From: Bacillota bacterium
GTDB lineage: Bacteria; Bacillota; Clostridia; Christensenellales; CAG-138
NCBI GenBank assembly: GCA_023426265.1
Contig: JAFABA010000040.1
Coordinates: 1-30,724, forward strand
Reading direction: 5' to 3'
DNA: 30,724 bases
Part shown: positions 30,077 through 30,724 of the stretch, piece after piece
Layout: each line of letters opens with the position of its first letter
How positions within the stretch are numbered: position 1 is the first letter of the stretch
Notes under the pieces: model-generated
Databases searched by the model: none
Seen by the model: only the letters and a program-made list of their open reading frames with translations
What the model was told of the DNA's origin: nothing
Translations under genes and position numbers: made by a program

Positions 30077-30363
30077 GCCGCCCGAAAGACCGGGCGACTA
30101 TTCATGTATATGGAGCGGAGCGGCGCATCATACGACAGGATCTTTTTTTAAAACGGGAAAAAAGCGCAGGACTTATATGCAGCTGTAACAGGGAGGCAGG
30201 CTATATATGCGAAGTAACCTAGAAAGAAATACCGGGATGTAACACCCTGAAAGTATGCGGGTTTCACGTACTTATGATTTTATATATAGCGGCTTTATAG
30301 CTGTCACATTCTGAAAAGGTCCTTAATATTATATACTAATCAACCCAGAGAGGAGGAGAGCTA
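30077..30363. other. Non-coding gap upstream of the small Cys protein gene
   Basis: This 287-bp divergent gap holds no gene. It has arms GCTATATAT (30200-30208) and ATATATAGC (30282-30290) around 73 bp, a direct repeat AGCTGTMACA near 30181 and 30300, and AGAGAGGAGGAGAGC just before ATG 30364. A TATACT near 30335 is a candidate -10. No riboswitch class that I know fits. Confidence 0.35.
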
Positions 30364-30666
30364 ATGTCTTTTAATCGTTGTTGCTGCTGCCGTCGGCGCC
30401 GCGAATTTAACGACTTTGAGTTTGAAGATAATCAGATTCAGGCGCAGATACAGGCACAGGCCCAGGATCAGGATCAGGATCAGGACCAGGATCAGCGTCT
30501 GAGGACAATATTACGGGATATTGGGAACGGAAACAACAGTACCAATATCAACATTGATAATGTCAGCGTGGCCGTTGCCTTGCTCGTAACGTTAGGCACG
30601 TTGTTGGGCACTGTCGATGGTACTACGCTGCGTTCCTATATTGACCAGATGATGACCGCCCGGTAA
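30364..30666 (+). CDS. Small Cys-cluster, Gln/Asp-repeat protein of unknown function
   Basis: A 100-residue protein. Residues 6-13 are CCCCRRRR. Residues about 26-44 are a low-complexity Q-A then Q-D repeat, encoded by a CAGGNN hexamer array. Residues 52-62 are N-rich (DIGNGNNSTNIN), and 64-83 are hydrophobic (DNVSVAVALLVTLGTLLGTV). The layout resembles small Clostridia spore-surface or coat-associated proteins, but I do not recognise a named family. AGGAGGAGAG precedes the ATG, a very strong ribosome site. A terminator at 30685-30709 closes the gene. A leader of more than 200 bp lies upstream. Confidence 0.72.
   Translation: MSFNRCCCCRRRREFNDFEFEDNQIQAQIQAQAQDQDQDQDQDQRLRTILRDIGNGNNSTNINIDNVSVAVALLVTLGTLLGTVDGTTLRSYIDQMMTAR
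30439..30492 (+). repeat. Nine-unit CAGGNN hexamer array within a coding region
   Basis: Nine in-frame 6-bp units begin with CAG. The first four vary (CAGGCG, CAGATA, CAGGCA, CAGGCC); the last five are CAGGAT with one CAGGAC (30463-30492). Unit gain or loss would add or remove QD or QA dipeptides without shifting frame. Confidence 0.85.
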
Positions 30667-30684
30667 TCTATTTTTCTTTGCCCT

Positions 30685-30709
30685 GCCCGCCTTACGGCGG
30701 GCTTTTTTT
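30685..30709 (+). terminator. Terminator of the small Cys-cluster gene
   Basis: A 7-bp GC stem (30685-30691 with 30696-30702, loop TTAC) is followed by seven T (30703-30709). Confidence 0.9.
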
Positions 30710-30724
30710 AGGCCGCCGATAAAG

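Noticed and set aside
30181..30310. Known riboswitch upstream of the small Cys protein
   Set aside because: I compared it with cyclic di-GMP and manganese riboswitch patterns from memory; conserved cores are absent. It is kept only as an unexplained structured leader.
1..30724. tRNA, rRNA, CRISPR array, prophage or transposase genes
   Set aside because: No convincing sign of any was seen on either strand. The repeats present are short palindromic elements without spacers or coding content.

Overview
The window looks like a chromosomal segment of an anaerobic Clostridia-type bacterium of the Firmicutes (Bacillota). Three things point there: fermentative redox enzymes (bifunctional AdhE and a multi-cluster [FeFe] hydrogenase), Gram-positive developmental genes (yaaL-bofA, a BofC-type protein, a SpoVB-type flippase), and Firmicutes-style GGAGG ribosome binding sites with sigma-A-like promoters. 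Coding sequence is moderately GC-rich and intergenic DNA is AT-rich. I see no phage, integrase, transposase, CRISPR, rRNA or tRNA gene. The genus cannot be fixed from sequence alone.

Layout. Positions 1-282 hold the 3' end of a PLP aminotransferase. Positions 513-2219 hold a TetR regulator overlapping two flavodoxin-fold genes, with a palindromic operator at the promoter. Positions 2271-3466 (minus) hold a cysteine-bearing flavodoxin-family reductase and a Nudix hydrolase. adhE fills 3711-6314 behind a strong promoter that carries a Rex-like site. Positions 6430-7185 (minus) are yaaL-bofA. Positions 7284-9826 (minus) are a proA, lipoprotein, flavodoxin operon. Positions 10081-10589 are a small membrane protein plus XRE regulator with two operator-like repeats. 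Positions 10633-12240 encode a membrane-anchored MutS-like ATPase. Positions 12497-13057 encode a BofC-type protein, divergent from a PH-domain protein and a large GT-C-like membrane protein (13287-15624). Positions 15625-15833 and 16515-16776 are repeat-rich and hairpin-rich.

Positions 15834-26308 are all on the minus strand. They hold a DUF2461 protein, then a run of mscL, a C_GCAxxG_C_C redox protein, tyrS, yigZ, ilvE and a COG1361-like surface protein, and upstream of that a three-gene ABC export locus (ATPase, COG1361-like exported protein, MacB-like permease). Positions 26577-28325 encode the [FeFe] hydrogenase. Positions 28475-30052 encode the SpoVB/MATE-type flippase. Positions 30364-30666 encode a small Cys-cluster protein built on a CAGGNN hexamer array.

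How the genes fit together. AdhE and the hydrogenase are two terminal electron sinks for NADH and ferredoxin. Four flavodoxin-fold genes in the first 8 kb suggest varied flavin redox chemistry, one pair of it under TetR control. The ABC locus pairs a MacB-type permease and LolD/MacB-type ATPase with a CARDB/COG1361-like exported protein where a MacA adaptor would be expected, and a second COG1361-like protein lies about 4 kb downstream. This is the least explained functional module here. The most informative non-coding features are dispersed palindromic repeats (6377-6402, 28398-28453, 15686-15773, 16543-16599), one of which sits between two near-identical hairpins as if it had inserted into a terminator.
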